From Afipia sp. (lineage in GTDB: Bacteria; Pseudomonadota; Alphaproteobacteria; Rhizobiales; Xanthobacteraceae): 51,991 nt of DNA. Position 1 is the first letter of the stretch, and every line of letters begins with the position of its first letter. A program made the translations under genes and the position numbers. A model generated the notes under the pieces. The model ran no database searches. It worked only from the letters and a program-made list of their open reading frames with translations, and was not told where the DNA came from. The stretch lies in the NCBI GenBank assembly GCA_017474385.1, contig JAFVHU010000052.1:1-51991 (forward strand), read 5' to 3'. Positions 51,739-51,991 of this stretch are shown one piece after another.

Positions 51739-51991
51739 TTACTTGACAATGATCGTGCCGATCATGCCGGCTTCCCGGTGACCTGGGATCAGACATCCGT
51801 ATTCGAACTCGCCGGCCTTGGTGAACTTCCAGACGATCTCATCGGCCTTCTTTGGAGCAAGCCGTTTGCCATTCGGATCATCGTGCTCCATGTCAGGGTT
51901 CTTCTTCATCGCCTCGCCATGCTTCAGATTCTCCGCCGTTGTGGCGAGGATGAATTCGTGATCGAGTTCGCCATTGTTACGCAGCACGAAC
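51739..51991 (-). CDS. Cupredoxin family copper protein (3' part)
   Basis: The frame is open to the window edge; 83 codons plus the stop are present. Blue-copper ligands are visible: His in LDHEFIL, then Cys, His and Met in YGCLIPGHREAGMIG. A charged loop (KKNPDMEHDDPNGKRLAPKK) lies between, as in the cupredoxins found with CusF and multicopper oxidases. Periplasmic copper carriage is the likely role. The signal peptide lies outside the window. Confidence 0.88.
   Translation of the reverse strand, partial: FVLRNNGELDHEFILATTAENLKHGEAMKKNPDMEHDDPNGKRLAPKKADEIVWKFTKAGEFEYGCLIPGHREAGMIGTIIVK

Overview
The window looks like chromosome of an alphaproteobacterium of the Bradyrhizobium/Rhodopseudomonas/Afipia group (Nitrobacteraceae). 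The grounds are high GC, protein style (SuhB, Sel1, OpgC and NasA types), the palindromic intergenic repeats and a Caulobacter-like SigF/NrsF pair. This is my reading of the proteins, not a database result. I saw no tRNA, rRNA or CRISPR array.

Left part (1-9.9 kb) is ordinary core genome: the 3' end of a class II fructose-bisphosphate aldolase, a thiamine-phosphate-synthase-like protein, a Sel1-repeat protein, an inositol monophosphatase, an ExbB/MotA-like plus OmpA-like pair, two GNAT acetyltransferases, a thiolase, a DUF1127 peptide and a LysR regulator. Two tandem hairpin elements lie upstream of the thiE-like gene.

Middle part (9.9-24.9 kb) is a nitrate assimilation locus. It holds a formate/nitrite-family (FNT) transporter, a NarK-type nitrate transporter, and nirB-nirD-nasA (NADH nitrite reductase and assimilatory nitrate reductase). 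Each transporter is followed, after an intrinsic terminator, by a large PP2C phosphatase-Ser/Thr kinase fusion with a C-terminal membrane anchor. An nfeD-slipin pair sits between and is bracketed by copies of a roughly 65-bp repeat; a third copy follows the second kinase. Both transporters have exact sigma-54 promoter matches, and the nirB operon has a near-match. The FNT transcript has a leader of about 340 nt ending in a strong terminator just before the gene, which looks like an attenuator.

Right part (25-52 kb) is an accessory, partly decayed metal-resistance region. It contains remnants of ISL3, IS21 and IS5-like transposases, a broken DedA gene, a PII-like gene fused to the last piece of a CzcA pump, and a TPR gene abutting a P-type ATPase fragment. 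Intact genes include two CusF-like copper proteins, outer-membrane porins, a Cus-type Cu/Ag efflux operon (FixH-like, CusB, CusA, a 44-aa membrane peptide and a cytochrome c), a DUF411 protein, OpgC and a cupredoxin. An ECF sigma factor with its NrsF anti-sigma factor lies at 41.7-42.9 kb. Four exact copies of the SigF-type promoter (GTAACC-N16-CGAA) lie in this region: before sigF itself, before two paralogous small secreted proteins, and before a CusF-like gene. They define a small local regulon tied to copper. Several broken genes can be repaired by one base, often at a G/C run, so some breaks may be sequencing errors.
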